Shown piece by piece: positions 1 through 12,310 of a stretch of 64,000 nucleotides of DNA. Both the position numbers and the translations under genes were made by a program. The notes beneath the pieces were generated by a model. The model had not been told where the DNA came from. It saw nothing but the letters and a program-made list of their open reading frames with translations, and ran no database searches. Source of the DNA: Parasponia andersonii (Eukaryota > Streptophyta > Magnoliopsida > Rosales > Cannabaceae). Where the stretch lies: positions 161,247 through 225,246 of the forward strand of contig JXTB01000320.1 in the NCBI GenBank assembly GCA_002914805.1, given 5' to 3'. Position 1 is the first letter of the stretch, and the number at the start of each line of letters is the position of its first letter.

Positions 1-373
1 TGGAACGGCTTTCATCTCACTTTTTGAGTTTCACAGACATGTCATCATACTGTAAATTTAGCTTTCTTTTCATTTAGTAGCCATACAAAATTGCGTTTTC
101 GTTAGTTTAGAACACCCTTGATCATTTTACTGCGTGTCCAATAAAACACAAACTGACTAAAATGAAAAAGTTCAGAAAATTTAGGAAATGTTTCAGCTGT
201 CTTTGTAGAACTCTCTCCTTTTTAAATAGTAAGCCTTGTATTGTTTCCTGTTTCAAAGATTTTGATAACTTCTACTCTAAGCCAAAGACACAAGCGAGCG
301 CACACTAAAATGTTCAAAAATAAATAAATAAATAAAAATAAGGGAGTACAAGAATGCTCCAATCTTTATCTTG

Positions 374-2873
374 TCATCCTCCAATCTTAGCAACCTTTCT
401 GTGCTCGATTTGCCCGGTCGATGGACATTGCATCTCTGTCCAACTGATTGGAACCATTGTTGCACCTAGAAAGAGTAATGGAAACATCAAGCGTTTAGAC
501 ATCATGAAGATTTAAATAGATTCATCAAAATCTTTTGTACCAAAGTGGTGTTTAATGCAAGGGTTCCTATTATTTAGGAATTTTTTTAGCACAGCTAGAA
601 GGTAAAGATAAATGATTATGTCCATGATAATCCCACTGAAGAATGTAATATCTGAAATACAATTAGATTAAGAACAATATGCATACCCGCTGCACTCTCT
701 GCAGATAAAACGCCCAATTCATTTTTTGCTGTCGATAGATAATACGCCCTTGCATCACCGAGAGATAGCTTATCGAAAGAATTAAGAAAAACCATTTGGT
801 TATCAGTGAATTCGATAAGCTAATGCAACCATGATGTACATACATTAAGTTTTATAGTATAACATTACAACCAGGTGTCTTTGTCCATTCAATACACTGT
901 GGATCATGAAATTAAGCCTTTTAAATATCCTTAAAACCCCACCCAAGCTAACTCAAACTCCAGCGACATCATGATCAGATCATGATGAATCAGTAACTTT
1001 TACAGGGGAAAAATAAAGAAGTCATGCTCTTGCTTATCTTCAAAAAAAGCTGTCAAATAGAGTGACCATCAAATTGGAATACCATGATCTCTTTCAAGTT
1101 TCAACCAATAGCGATAGAGTTACTTCACACAAAAAAGGATACCACAAGAGCTCTGACAATGTCACCAGGGCGAAAAGACGAGTGCATATCCACTTTATCG
1201 ATCTCAGTTGCTCTAACATCTTGCTGCCTGTTAAGAAAATAGTGTACTTTAAAACAGAACGTTGAATAGGATTTTAGGCATGTAATCATCTAAATGCAAC
1301 ACCAAGTAGAAACAGCACTTGGATAGAAACCAAACACCAGAAAATAATAGAGAAGTCACCATAATCCAAACCTGCAGCTATTATCTACCTTTATTGCAAA
1401 AACTACAAGCTAACATCAATATGAGATATGCAACATACTCTACCGAAAATCTAAAATTGTCCATACCTAATTACACCAGAAAATTTTTCTTTCATGGACT
1501 TGGCTCCGACACACATGATGTCAGCAGAAGCCATCCTAGCCATCACTCTAGTAACCTATCAAAGTCCAGAAGAAGAAGATAAATGTACAAACGAAAGTAG
1601 AGCCTTTATAACGTTCCAATTCGATTCTTGGAACAAATAATTGGCAAAATCACAGGCTAATACCAGTTATATTAGACTTAACTCATGGCTCAAAAATAAG
1701 CACAAAAAGAGCACAACAAATGACTAGAAAAGTCGGCCTCTTTTATAAGACTATACATAACATGAGTAAATCAGCCACTTACTCGAGCAATTACAATAGA
1801 TCCAGGCTCCGGAACAGCGCCATTAGCCCTGCGACCAGTTACTTCAACAGTCGGTCTCTGTAGATAATAAAATGTATATAAAATAATAATAATAAAATTA
1901 ACATCATTCCCAGAATTCCTAACATCAACATTGTCATCAAACCTAGACTCGAAGCAAACGAAAAAGAAGAATGAAACACAAGCGGTTTGATATATATGTT
2001 TAGGCTCCGTTTGGATCTTGGATTTTAGGGAGGAAAAAAAATAAATTCTTAGGAATTTTATTAAAGATTGAAGGAAAAAATTTTATGAAGATTTTGTAAA
2101 GGACGTTTTTAATATATCTGGAGGATTTAGATTATAACGAAAAGATTAAGAAAAAGTTTTGAAAACTAAATTTTATAGAGTTTTAGTAAAATATTTTCCC
2201 TCCCTTCTTTCTTCAATTTTTCCATCATATTTTTTTTCTCTACTAAAATTCAAGTTCCAAACGTAGCCTCGATGAAATCAAAAACCAACAAGAAGTACCA
2301 CCTTCCTTATCTAGTAGTGATTTAGAGCATAAAACACCAACTCATAAAGGAATGAACATTGAGTTAACCAGCAAAGCAAGTCAAGATAGCAATTTCATTT
2401 ACATTTTTCACAGTCTAAAATTAACAATAAAAAAAAAAAGAAAAAAAAAAACAGTAAAAACCTAAAGTTTTAACAAGGGCCAATTTCACATCAGAATCGA
2501 AAAAAGCAAAAAAAATATCAGGACCAAAAATTAAATACCCAGATATTGTAAAAGCTACCAATGAGGAGCAGCATTAGCCTAAAACCCCAAAACCCTAGAG
2601 AGCCATAAAATGAGGAAAGGAGAAAAAGACTTAAGAATAATAAAAATAAAAAAATAAAAAAGAAAAGGGTTGGGGGGATTAGGTGAACCGAACCTGGTCG
2701 GGTGCGTCGGGAGGAGGAGATAGAATGCGGCGGAGACCATTGAGAGAAGCATAGACGGTGCGATTGTGAGGAGACACGTAAGCGCCTCTCCCGGGTTTCA
2801 AGTCGGAAGCTTTCCCCAGAACTTCACCTGGAGTCACCATCTCTCCTCCGTCTTCTTCTTCTACTATTTGCAT
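374..2873 (-). CDS. CSL4: Exosome complex component CSL4 (EXOSC1 homologue), 6 exons, complete
   Basis: Exons on the minus strand: 2694-2873, 1783-1857, 1467-1555, 1143-1227, 687-768, 374-465. All junctions are GT-AG, phases join without a break and the product is 200 aa. The N-terminus (about residues 12-60) carries the VTPGEVLG / GRGAYVSPHNRTVYASL pattern of the exosome cap N-terminal domain. Residues about 75-160 form the S1-type RNA-binding domain, with RVMARMASADI, GVIRQQDVRATEIDKV and SFRPGDIV. The end (SLGDARAYYLST, MVPISWTEMQCP) is the conserved CSL4 C-terminal block. In the family CSL4 is one of three S1 cap subunits above the RNase-PH-like ring of the RNA exosome and acts in 3'-5' RNA processing and decay in nucleus and cytoplasm. 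The start is the first ATG of the open frame; a second in-frame ATG lies 11 codons later, just before VTPGEV, so the first 11 residues are uncertain. Intron 1 holds a MITE-like insertion. Confidence 0.93.
2002..2269. mobile_element. MITE-like inverted-repeat element in CSL4 intron 1
   Basis: The left end reads AGGCTCCGTTTGGATCTTG and the right end, reverse-complemented, reads AGGCTACGTTTGGAACTTG. The similarity continues about 20 bp inward (ATTTTAG.GAG.AAAAAAA). The interior is AT-rich and noncoding. Length is about 268 bp. I see no clear target-site duplication, so the superfamily is open; the GGCT.CGTTTGG termini resemble Tourist/hAT-type MITEs. Confidence 0.65.
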
Positions 2874-3017
2874 ATTCTTTTCTTTTTCAGTGTCTCTGTC
2901 TTCCTCTGTGTCCCAACGGCACCGAACCAGATATTATTCTACTATACACTCTTGACTATTGACTCCACTAGTTGTTGTTGATGATGTTGCGGCGGGAGGA
3001 AAGGAATGAAGGCCGTT

Positions 3018-3033
3018 TTTTCCTTTCTTTTTT

Positions 3034-3065
<32 letters not shown>

Positions 3066-3104
3066 TTTCCTTTTCTTTTCTTTTCTTTTCTTTTCTTTTC
3101 TTTC
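3018..3104. repeat. Poly-T / CTTTT pyrimidine tract upstream of CSL4
   Basis: Two long T runs are followed by tandem TTTTC units, about 150-230 bp upstream of the CSL4 start codon. On the coding strand it is an A/GAAAA tract. It may contribute to an open promoter, but this is inference; length is likely polymorphic or imprecise in the assembly. Confidence 0.8.
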
Positions 3105-3166
3105 TGCTCAACCTTCATGTATTAAAACGACATATTCATTACTATAGACTGTAGACCGCGTGGGAT

Positions 3167-3394
3167 TAATTTGGGCCAAAATGACTTTTTTTTAGCGTCT
3201 TTCTGAAAACAACATTTTCAGGAGTGTCAAAAAAATTTTGACCATAGTTTAAAACCTTCTTGATTATGAAAAAATTATTACTTATGATTTTTTTATGGTC
3301 AATAAGTTACTAACTATGGGTCACGACGTGATTGATACTACTAAAACTGTCTCTTTTGAAAAAATGCATGAAAAAATTACTTTGGCCCAAATTA
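3167..3394. mobile_element. Small MITE-like element upstream of CSL4
   Basis: Perfect 14-bp terminal inverted repeats: TAATTTGGGCCAAA at 3167-3180 and its complement at 3381-3394. A weaker continuation of T-rich sequence brings each arm to about 25 bp. The element is 228 bp with no coding content. Each arm contains a TGGGCC (site II-like) hexamer, so it places two such motifs 300-515 bp upstream of the CSL4 ATG. A target duplication is not unambiguous; TTA/TAA at the edges would fit a PIF/Harbinger-type element. Confidence 0.55.
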
Positions 3395-4963
3395 GTCTCA
3401 TTCATGTCCTTTTCTCTGCCAGATTGAGCCAAAATTTTTAGATCAAGGCCCAATCTGACCCTAATGCCTGCTTAGCCAATGAATGGATCGATCCGGTCCT
3501 GAACTAATTTCCCTTTTTTTAATATAAGAACTATTTTTTTTTCATTACTAAAAGAAAAGAGGACCTAGCCTTCACTCTGGTTTGGAGTACGAGAAATTTA
3601 GAAATTTGCTTTTAAATCTTGATTGCTGATCATGGCTAATAGAAAGATTTAGAGATATCAAATGGATCGTATCATGTTGACATGACCCGTAATTTATAGG
3701 CTCACTCGTGCTTTGTATCGTGTTTAGCATAACCCAATAAAATATCGTAACGTATTTTTGTTAGCCTAAGTTTCAAAATTCTAGGTCCGACACAACCCAC
3801 AAGTACAAACACATCTCATATCGTGCTCGTACTCATGTCGTGTCGTGCTTATACTTGTACTTGTGTTTGTGCCAGACTCATATCATGTCGAGCATAGTGA
3901 GTCCAATGTATTAGCGTATTTTTGCATCCGACTTTGGTCCACCCGTTAAATTATTGTGATGGTCAATATTTTATGAATTTTTTAAAAATTATTTAGTTAA
4001 AATTTTATATTTTGATTTAAAATAATAACAAAAATATATAAGATATTTATATACCCATAATTATTTGAAAAATAATATTCAATTAAAAATCACTAATGCA
4101 AACCTATTTTTGAAATAAAGAACAAGAAAAGTGAGTTTATTTATAAGCAAAAATTAAAAAGACATAAAAAATTTACAAATATAAATAATATAACAAAATT
4201 CTTGGGTAGAAATATTATTTTTTTCGTCAAAATAATTTGAATACATCCTACTTAATTGGATATGTATCCAAACTATTATTAATTGTATATTCTCAAAACT
4301 TTATTTATTAAGGAGTGGTTTTTTCGTTCAAATTATGTGAATTAGTATATGTTCTATAAGAGAATAAATCTTTAAAATTTTTCATAATGATTTAGCTATT
4401 TTGGTGTGAGATTCAGAATAAATTTTTATTTGACACTTGGTTTTTTTTACTAGTAATTATTAGTATTAATTTTTTAGTATGTAAAATTGGTCATTTAAGT
4501 AGATAAAAAAAACTGTCATTTAAGTCTTTAAGATTGTTAAAGTAAAAATAAATTTTATTTTTAAATGCTTTGTGTCACGACCCAAAACCTAGGCCAGTGG
4601 CAGAAAGGGAATTTCACAAAGGTGGGAAATTCCTTGATTTATTTCAAAAGTGTAAAAAAAGTTTTAGTCTGATAAACAATCCATTTTAATAAAATATTTA
4701 GAATTTCATCTCGTGAACCTCTCCCACAGTTCGTATACACCATTAAACATAGACCGAATAATAATTTAAAAACACGAAATCAAATATAAGTCCAAGCATC
4801 ACTATCATCCACAACGAAACTCAAATCCCAGAATGGCATACATAAGTTCACAGACAAAATAGAAAGCAGTAATCTTGATTCAATACTAATACAAAACCCA
4901 AATAGTCCAAACATCACAATAACAAGCTTCTAACATTACCAAGAAACGAACTACAGTCAAGAT

Positions 4964-6601
4964 TGTTGGGAATATGCCCTAGGAAGCAGTTTCTTTATTT
5001 GGCATTTTAAACAATGTTTATTAGATTTAAGTGTTATCTATTTGTTATTAATAAATTCCATATTATATCTCAATTATATACATGTAATGTTTATATTTTC
5101 TATTATGCAAAAATCTAAAAGTTTCCATGACTAATAATAAGTAATAAATAATTGTTCGTGTGAAGTGTTCACATGTGGGAGACTAAATTCTTTATTTCAT
5201 TATGTCTAAATTAAAAGTTCACATTCTGCAAATAAAGATAGAATACTTTATTTTGTCATAGAATGTAGTGTTGTCTATTTCAACGGGATTGATGATGTCT
5301 CTAATCATCGAAATGTCTGACTTCGGATAGAAACACTAGTGCGCTATAAGAAAGTTATAAGTGTATTTAACGGGACCAAGTGAAAATAAAATTTGAGGTT
5401 AAGTGTCGTAACTCAATATTCTATCTTTCACTAATCTAGCACTATTGTAGGATTACCTTAATCCTAGTGATTGTCGGACTTGCTTTCATGAGTTTTATCT
5501 TTTTTACTTACTAAAGGACTAGTTCCGATTATATGGTTCGAACTCCGGTATCTTGGAAGATAAGATTTGTGAATTGACGAGAACACTTTTCATGATTTGG
5601 ACACCATGCATATAATGTCACTCTGAGTTTTTTCAAGGACTTGGATAATAAAAAATCAGACGCCAGGTATTCACTTTGTGAATTTGACTGTATTTGTATG
5701 GACAGTTACAAACACCGTAGTCAATTATTATCCATTAAATGAAAAATGGCAACTCAAAGGTAAATATGTACTAGATGAGTAATACGGTAATTTTACCTCA
5801 CTAGTATGGCATTGCATCGGGGGTATGTTTACAGATATAGTATATGCTAAATGGATCAAGTTAATTAAAGTATTAATTAGCTTCACAGAAAATATATGAT
5901 ATTTAGTCTAAGAGTACAATATTAGGCCTATCGTGGAATGCCCCAATATTAATGGACAAGACCTAATCATAATTAACTCTTAATTATGATTATGGGTAGT
6001 TGGCCCATTAGAGCTTAGACTATTTAGATCCATAAGGTCCCATGTCTAGCTCACACATAGCTCAATAACTAATTGAATGGTCAATTGAGCCCAATAAGCC
6101 CATTAGGGTTTATATCTTTTTAAATACTTAAGAGAAAAGTTCTTCTAAGTCTCTCTAAGTGTTCTACACGCCACTTAAGCACAGTAACTGTGCTTTTTTT
6201 GTGTGACAGAGAGAAAAAGAGAGAGTAAGAGATAACCGAACTGCCGCAGGAGAAATCCCGTGTTCGTTCATGGCCGCCGAGGGAGAGATACCCATGGCTA
6301 TAGACATGCAATCAAGGAAAAGAAAGAGTGTCTTCCGGATCATTCCCTCATCTCTCGTTGGGAATCAAAAAGGTGCCCACAAATCGGATCATTCAACAGG
6401 CTCCAAAGAATAGACAGAAAGGCTCAATGGTTGTGAAGCGCTTCCAGGATTTATCTAAACCAAGATCCATGAATTGATTTATGTTAAATCAACGATCCTA
6501 TGTTTTTGTTTTGTAAAATTTCAAAAAAAAATTAAAATACATATTCTGCTATGTTTTCGGTAAAATCGTTTTTCAAAATTTATTTTTCGGAATTTCCAGC
6601 A
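4964..6601. mobile_element. Solo LTR (TGTTGGGAATATG type), probably Ty1/copia-like, 5-bp TSD
   Basis: Begins TGTTGGGAATATGCCC and ends TTTCCAGCA (TG...CA), flanked by the perfect duplication AAGAT at 4959-4963 and 6602-6606. Length is 1,638 bp with no internal retroviral-type coding domain, so it is a solo LTR. It lies inside the larger LTR (4573-8422) and is therefore the youngest layer of this nest. The copia label is inferred from the TGTTGG terminus. Confidence 0.75.
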
Positions 6602-6760
6602 AAGATAACCTCTTACTCCTCTAGATCACCAAGATCGCACTGAACACCACCTGAAAAAGAAAGTAGGGGAATGAGCATAAAATGCCCAGTAGGAAAAACA
6701 ATTACCTTGGTTGAAAATATTTTAGTGATGGAGGATTCATGCATGGTTAGTTTAGTCCAA

Positions 6761-6796
<36 letters not shown>

Positions 6797-8153
6797 CCAA
6801 ACCGGAAATCCATATATATAAAAAGCAGTGTAATCAAAACTATTCAATTTATATGCATATTACACAAATCAACCCATACCCACGAGCTCTCATCCTCTCA
6901 TCTATGGAAACTCAGGATGATCGCACTAAGTATGCCTAACAGTCTGTCTGACACCTAAGCCCATATCCAGAGGGGACACCCGTGTGCCCCCTACCAAACC
7001 TGGATGGGCAACCGAATTATCTACACCTGCCAAATAGAAAGGTAATCAGAAGTAACAAAACTCTGCGCAGGTTTACGGACTCTGCACCGACGGTGGGGTA
7101 CGCAGCACCACACTGTAAACTCAAGATGCTAATACGATGTTCATGTACGATCCTATGACACGTGCAACATAGAACTGAAGTGTGAAAATAATCATACTCT
7201 GGTTTTTCAATAAAATCAGCATACTAGGTTTTATAGAAAATGGGCAGCATAACGACTCTATTTTTAATATACTAAAGATAACATGTACTCAGAAAGTTCC
7301 CAGAGTAATACAATATGTATACATCATATAATCAATTCCCATCATAGATGTTTAAATAGTCTAAAAATCATGTTTGCTTTCATGTATCGCAAAAAATAAG
7401 TTTTATTCGAAAATGATATAAAACAGATGTAATTGAGTCCCTACCTCGCTCAAATAGTAATACTACGCTATTGAATCCTCAAGGTGTTATTGACGAGCCC
7501 GGAGGGTTGGGGATCAATTCCAAGCCATCGATCGTCTTCTTGCAAAAAAATCAACTTCTCACTGGAGCTTCAAATCCACAAACGGGCATCTTCACTGAAT
7601 TCCTAACACCCAAAATAACTATGTTAGACATATAGCTTGTCCAATTCGGGTTCGGACCCATACCGGACTAGAGGCACGCAAATCTCGGCAAATCTCGACC
7701 ATCTGATCTCGATTTCTGTGTCGGTCACCAAACATAGGAAATATATATATATCAAATTTCTTTATTTTCCAAGTACAATCCAAAAATTACAACAAAATCA
7801 TCATCCAATGGTCGGATTAAAAATTCAAACTTAAACTCAAAATATCCAAAAATGACAACTTTTGATTCGGACAATACGGGGTTAAGATATATATACCTTG
7901 ACCTCATGACGATACGAATCCAACGAGCCCGGTTAGAGGTCGAATAGATGCCGAAATCTTCGCTGGCGGCCAAAAATCAGAAATGCTCCAAACGGCTTCT
8001 CCTTCTTCTTCGGCGACAGCAGTAGCTCTGGCGGCCCTGCAGCTAGCCGGCACTGGCTCATGGCGGCTTGGGGGAGCTCTGCCTACCATTTGGTGGCCAG
8101 ACGATACCTGAGAGGCGAGCTGCAGTAGTGGTTTTCCTTCGACTGAGGGAGAC

Positions 8154-8155
<2 letters not shown>

Positions 8156-8197
<42 letters not shown>

Positions 8198-8198
8198 A
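8156..8198. repeat. (GA)n microsatellite inside the outer solo LTR
   Basis: About 20 GA units with one C interruption. It gives rise to a spurious serine/leucine-rich open frame on the minus strand. Confidence 0.9.
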
Positions 8199-8646
8199 GG
8201 AAAGTGAGAGATGACAGGCACGCGACTTGTCTTTATGGGGCAGTGCAATTTTTCAAAAATTACACATAAGTCCCCAAAATTTCAAATCTCTTTCAAATTA
8301 GTCCTTCAAAATTTACAATTTAGTCATTCTACACAAAATTTTTGCAAATTAATCCCTCCAATATTATATTCGTAAAATTAGTAAAATGTCCAAATTACCT
8401 TTGTAAATTCCGGATTTTTACACTTTGAGTCGTACTTTTTGTGCTTTTTGGGTCATGTCATTCTCGTGCCCGCCTATAGTATCCAAAAATTAGAGCCCGA
8501 TATAGCCTAACATCTCGTGCTATGCTTGGTATGACCCAAAGCTACTTCGTGCCGTGTTGTGTTTGGCATGGATTTTTTTCTTGTCGTGCCTTTATACCAA
8601 ACGGGCGGCCCAATCTATTTGACATATCTAGAAAGACAAACCCTAA

Positions 8647-9052
8647 TGCCATGTTTGGTAGGAGGGAGAAAGAGTAAGAAGGATGAGAATTAAGAAAGGA
8701 TGAAATATGTGAAAGAGAGAGAAGAGAGTGATAATCCTTTATTTTATTTCATAAAAATGATGGAGAATATGTATTCATAAAATTACTATAATACCTATTT
8801 TAAAATATTTAAATAATTATTTTAGAGGGTATATATATATATATCAATTTTTTTTTTTTTTTTTCATTTCTCTCCAATCCTTCCAAAGTTGGAAGGATGA
8901 GATTCTGTGGGCAGACTCAGAAGGAGACTTCCATCCTCCACTTCTCTTCTCCTTCTATCTCTCTCTCCCACTAAATAAAGGAAAATCCACTCCTCTCCCC
9001 CAACTCTCTTTGTTCTTCCACTCATGATTCATCCCTCCTACAAAGCAAAGCC
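8647..9052. mobile_element. MITE-like element, TAA target duplication
   Basis: Left end TGCCATGTTTGGTAGGAGGG; right end reverse-complements to GGCTTTGCTTTGTAGGAGGG, so the inner part of the arms matches best. Both sides are flanked by TAA (8644-8646 and 9053-9055), as expected for PIF/Harbinger (Tourist) elements. It is 406 bp, AG/CT-rich at the ends, and noncoding. It lies only 16 bp from the end of the hAT-like element. Confidence 0.55.
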
Positions 9053-9055
9053 TAA

Positions 9056-10814
9056 GTTTTAGTTGTTTGTATTTGCAGAATTGTTGTCATTTACATAGAA
9101 ATAGACCACGAGTAGTTTGTCACATAAATTTGCTCTCGTTAAAAAGTCAGAACGACACAGACACAGGTGTTTTTTAGGACTCACTGGCGTTGCATTGTCA
9201 TATTAAAACTACATGTGTTTACAACTTGAAGTTTGCAGTCATTTAATACGTGCACCATAATTATAGCATCGTTTGATTCAAAAACGATGCGTTGTTAATA
9301 TTCTTAAATTCATTTGCGATTTTGGTCAGAAGCCACATATCCTTTTTTTCGCGTAAAGGCAAAGTTGACATGTCGTTTGTTATCTCCTTTAAAATAGGAC
9401 ATTTTATTCATCATATGATTAACGTCTGTAATTAATTAAGAAAGAAAGGAAAAGGACAAATGACGTCTGACAAATTTTTTAAATTCAGAAATTATGTCGT
9501 CGTTGAGGGTTTGAGAGACATATCATTTTTAATCTTTAATTTTTTATTTTCATATGTCTCTATTACTTAAACCCCCTTTAATATCTTAACACGTGTGGGG
9601 GGTTTACGGGCGGCCTTTAACGTCATTAGCCATCAAATTAAAGTACTCTTTGGGCAAAGATATTATTCGTTGGAATTGGTACAAAACGTTTGTCATCCAT
9701 GTCTTCAATCAACTTACATTCCTGCAGCGAAAGATATTATTCGTTATGTACTTTTTTGAAAGGTCGTGTGAACATGACAATTTGAGAAAGTGATGTTAAT
9801 ATTCGGACGAACAATAATTAAGATCACCGGTTTTGCAACTCATTGGCAAGTTATTAATTATTAATATTAAGATATATAGCACCAGACCTCTAAGGTTGAT
9901 TAATGATCCAAAATCATTACAGAAAGAATCACTCAAAGTGGCTTTAACTCCAAAATCCCACTCCGTCAATAATAATAATAAAAACAATAATAATAATAAT
10001 AAAACTAACAAACTTGAACAAAAACTTCTTTAATTAGCAAATACTTCTACTTTTAAAAACATGAAAATAAACTTGGATGTCAACATTTTATGGACATGAC
10101 TCACTATAAGAACATTTTGACCCAAAATCTCTTACTATTCTCTTTCTTGACTAGCATTTTGGACCGTTGCGATTAACTAAATCCCTATTGAGTTTGCATT
10201 ATTACTATTGACATTCCTCATCAATTAAGTGCAATTTGGTTTTGAGCTAGTGAAATTAAGATGGAAGAAACCATTTAGCTTTTTGCTTCTTATTATTTGT
10301 TATTACTTATTAGCACATGTCAATAGGTACCGACTCTCTAGAGAATCACAATAGTGGGCTTCAAATTCTCACGTGCTACAAACACTAGAAAAAAAAAATG
10401 AAGCTTTTCTTGTTGATGACAAGAGATAAGAAGCCCTCCTTAGCTGATCTCTGACCAGTCAAAAGGAACAAATTAAAGAGAGAAACAAATATTCCTGCAA
10501 GTGGATTGCTGATTTTGTTTTGTTCGTTTTCTTATATCTTCATGCTCAAGCTTTCTTTCCTTGATTCTCATAAATTTGAACCATACACAAATATATATAT
10601 ATATTTTTTTTTAAAAAAAAACCACAAATTAAACACTCCCCATGCTATATAAGTTTATAAGTACTCATATGATATTTGTTTAAACATTACAACTAGAGTC
10701 TAGAAACTGATCTAAATACCAAACTAAAAATCAGTACTACATATATAATATATATAATTGGCTTTATGCATATACATGATCATATAGTTGCCTCTAATTA
10801 AGTAGCTGAATTAG
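9056..10814. other. Intergenic, no gene seen
   Basis: AT-rich sequence with short open frames on both strands that lack plausible composition or domains. It contains an AAT/AAC-rich run near 9970-10010 that produces an Asn-rich shadow frame. The part nearest 10814 should hold the 3' UTR of the minus-strand cupin gene. Confidence 0.6.
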
Positions 10815-11297
10815 CTAGCTAGATGATGAATTAGAATCAAATTTGTAGTGCTTATCAACTGCAACTAAGACATCCCAGGTGCAACTAAGTCCCTTAGGAA
10901 TGGTGACAAGATCTCCTGCGCCAAACTCCACCAAACGATCTGATGAGCCTCTTGGGTACACCTTAACCTTGCCTTTAACCAAATAACATGTCTCTGTGGC
11001 ATCAAACTTCAGAGTGTACTTCCCCGGCGGACATCCCCATCTAATATTAATAATCAATAAATAAAAATTAATACTTAAACAACTGGGAAATGAAAAAAAA
11101 AAAAGTTACATATATATATATATAGAATACATAGATCAATTAATTGAAATATATGTATATATATATGATACTCACTTGGGCCATGAGTTAATACCCAGTT
11201 GTGATAAGTGGGAAGCGGAGGGATTGCTTTCAACTATGATCTTTAGATCATTGGGAGATGAATCAGATTGCGATGATGATGTGGAACTAGCTGCCAT
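10815..11297 (-). CDS. Small cupin_3-domain protein (RmlC-like cupin), 2 exons
   Basis: Exon 1 is 11176-11297 and exon 2 is 10815-11040; the GT-AG intron joins phase 2 as P-K-W-G, giving 115 aa. A Ser-rich N-terminus (residues 1-15) precedes a single cupin barrel of about 95 residues. Recognisable pieces are WGCPPGKYTLKFDATETCYL, GKVKVYP, GAGDLVTIPKGLSCTWDV and VDKHYKF. This matches the plant family annotated as Cupin_3 / (S)-ureidoglycine aminohydrolase-like cupins (Arabidopsis At3g04300 and relatives). Those are single-domain proteins without a demonstrated enzyme activity, unlike the two-domain true ureidoglycine aminohydrolase. The C-terminus ends in a run of serines. No clear transit or signal peptide. 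The substrate is unknown and I do not infer one. Confidence 0.9.
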
Positions 11298-11442
11298 GGG
11301 AGAATGTAAACAAAAGAAACTGAAGAAGATTTATAAGAGAAGCGACTAGACTCTTAGAGAGAGAGAGAGGGAGAGAGTGAGAAGATATTGAAAGAGACGG
11401 AGCAGACGGAAAGAGTTAAGGGGTCGTTGGCCTACTACTCTG

Positions 11443-11455
11443 CCTATATATAATG
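11443..11455 (-). promoter_or_regulatory. TATA box of the cupin gene
   Basis: The minus strand reads CATTATATATAGG here, about 145-158 bp upstream of the ATG at 11297. A GA/CT-rich leader lies between (11355-11385). Position and sequence fit a plant TATA box with a roughly 110-120 nt leader; the transcription start is not observed. Confidence 0.6.
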
Positions 11456-12272
11456 AGCTTTAGTTGGGGACCCAAGAGAAGGGAATCTTTCCATGAAAAG
11501 CCAAAATAAATTTTAAAGCAGCATTATTACTAATAAATTTATACAAATAATTAAAGCAGCTTTTTATTGCATGTGCCGCATTTTTTGGCCTTTTTATGTA
11601 TTCATTTTCTTTTAGCTTTGGAATTTTATAAGAAGGTATGAAACTAGCTGGAAGTACAATTTGAAATTATTCTATTGCATGCTTTACATATTAAAAATAA
11701 AAAAGGAAAAAAAGAAAGAAATTGGGGACATCCTCCTATGTTTAATAAGTTTGAGTTAGGATGCATGCTTGCTCGTCGATCATATCCGGTCAAAGAGTTG
11801 ACTGGAGGAACTTAAGTTGCGTTTATCATCGTTACCAGGATGTTTGGCAATGGCTACTATGAAATGAGCAAAACAATGTAAATATATAAATGAAATCGCT
11901 CATACGTGCGCACTACCTACAGTGCACTCATCAATTGGAAGTCTTCGTCAGCACACAAATTAAATTTGGGTTTGGCTGATGGTCACGAGCAATTTTATTG
12001 TTAAAACAAGAACAAGAAGATTTTATAATTTTCAACCTAATGTTATTTGAGTTTGTATTCATTTAACATGTTTTTTTTTTTTTCTAAAAATAAAATAAAA
12101 TAAAATCAGAAATTGAACTTCACGACTACGAAAATTTCTGTGAATGATTGTTATTTATATTTGTATTACGAACATGGAATTGAAACTTGAAATAGACAGA
12201 CAAAAATTTTGAAATAACAATGCAAAGATAGATCCAAGATCAAACACTATATAATCCTTAATTAATCAATGA

Positions 12273-12310
<38 letters not shown>

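Larger units (their letters stand above)
4573..8422. mobile_element. Solo LTR (TGTCACGACCC type), probably Ty3/gypsy-like, 5-bp TSD
   Basis: Starts TGTCACGACCC and ends GGATTTTTACA (TG...CA). It is bounded by the direct repeat CTTTG at 4568-4572 and 8423-8427. Excluding the inner insertion it is about 2.2 kb. No gag, protease, reverse transcriptase or integrase frame is visible, so it reads as a solo LTR left by LTR-LTR recombination. The gypsy assignment rests on the long LTR and the TGTCACGACCC start and is inference. The open frames inside are low-complexity (for example a GA microsatellite) and not believable genes. Confidence 0.72.
3650..8630. mobile_element. Non-autonomous hAT-like element, split by nested LTR insertions
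   Basis: The left terminus TAGAGATATCAAATGGAT (3650) matches the inverted right terminus TAGATATGTCAAATAGATT (ending 8630). The flanks are GAAAGATT (3642-3649) and GAAAGACA (8631-8638), an 8-bp target duplication with two mismatches, the size made by hAT transposases. Both arms are rich in CGTGC/GTCGTG words typical of hAT subterminal regions. With the inner LTR insertion (4573-8422 plus its duplicated CTTTG) removed, the element is about 1.1 kb and has no transposase. It is the oldest layer of the nest. Confidence 0.65.

Noticed and set aside
7904..8248. 114-residue minus-strand open frame
   Set aside because: It is largely a translation of the (GA)n microsatellite and lies wholly within the solo LTR; no domain.
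9796..10033. Leu-rich and Asn-rich frames on opposite strands
   Set aside because: Both arise from the AAT/AAC repeat near 9970-10010.
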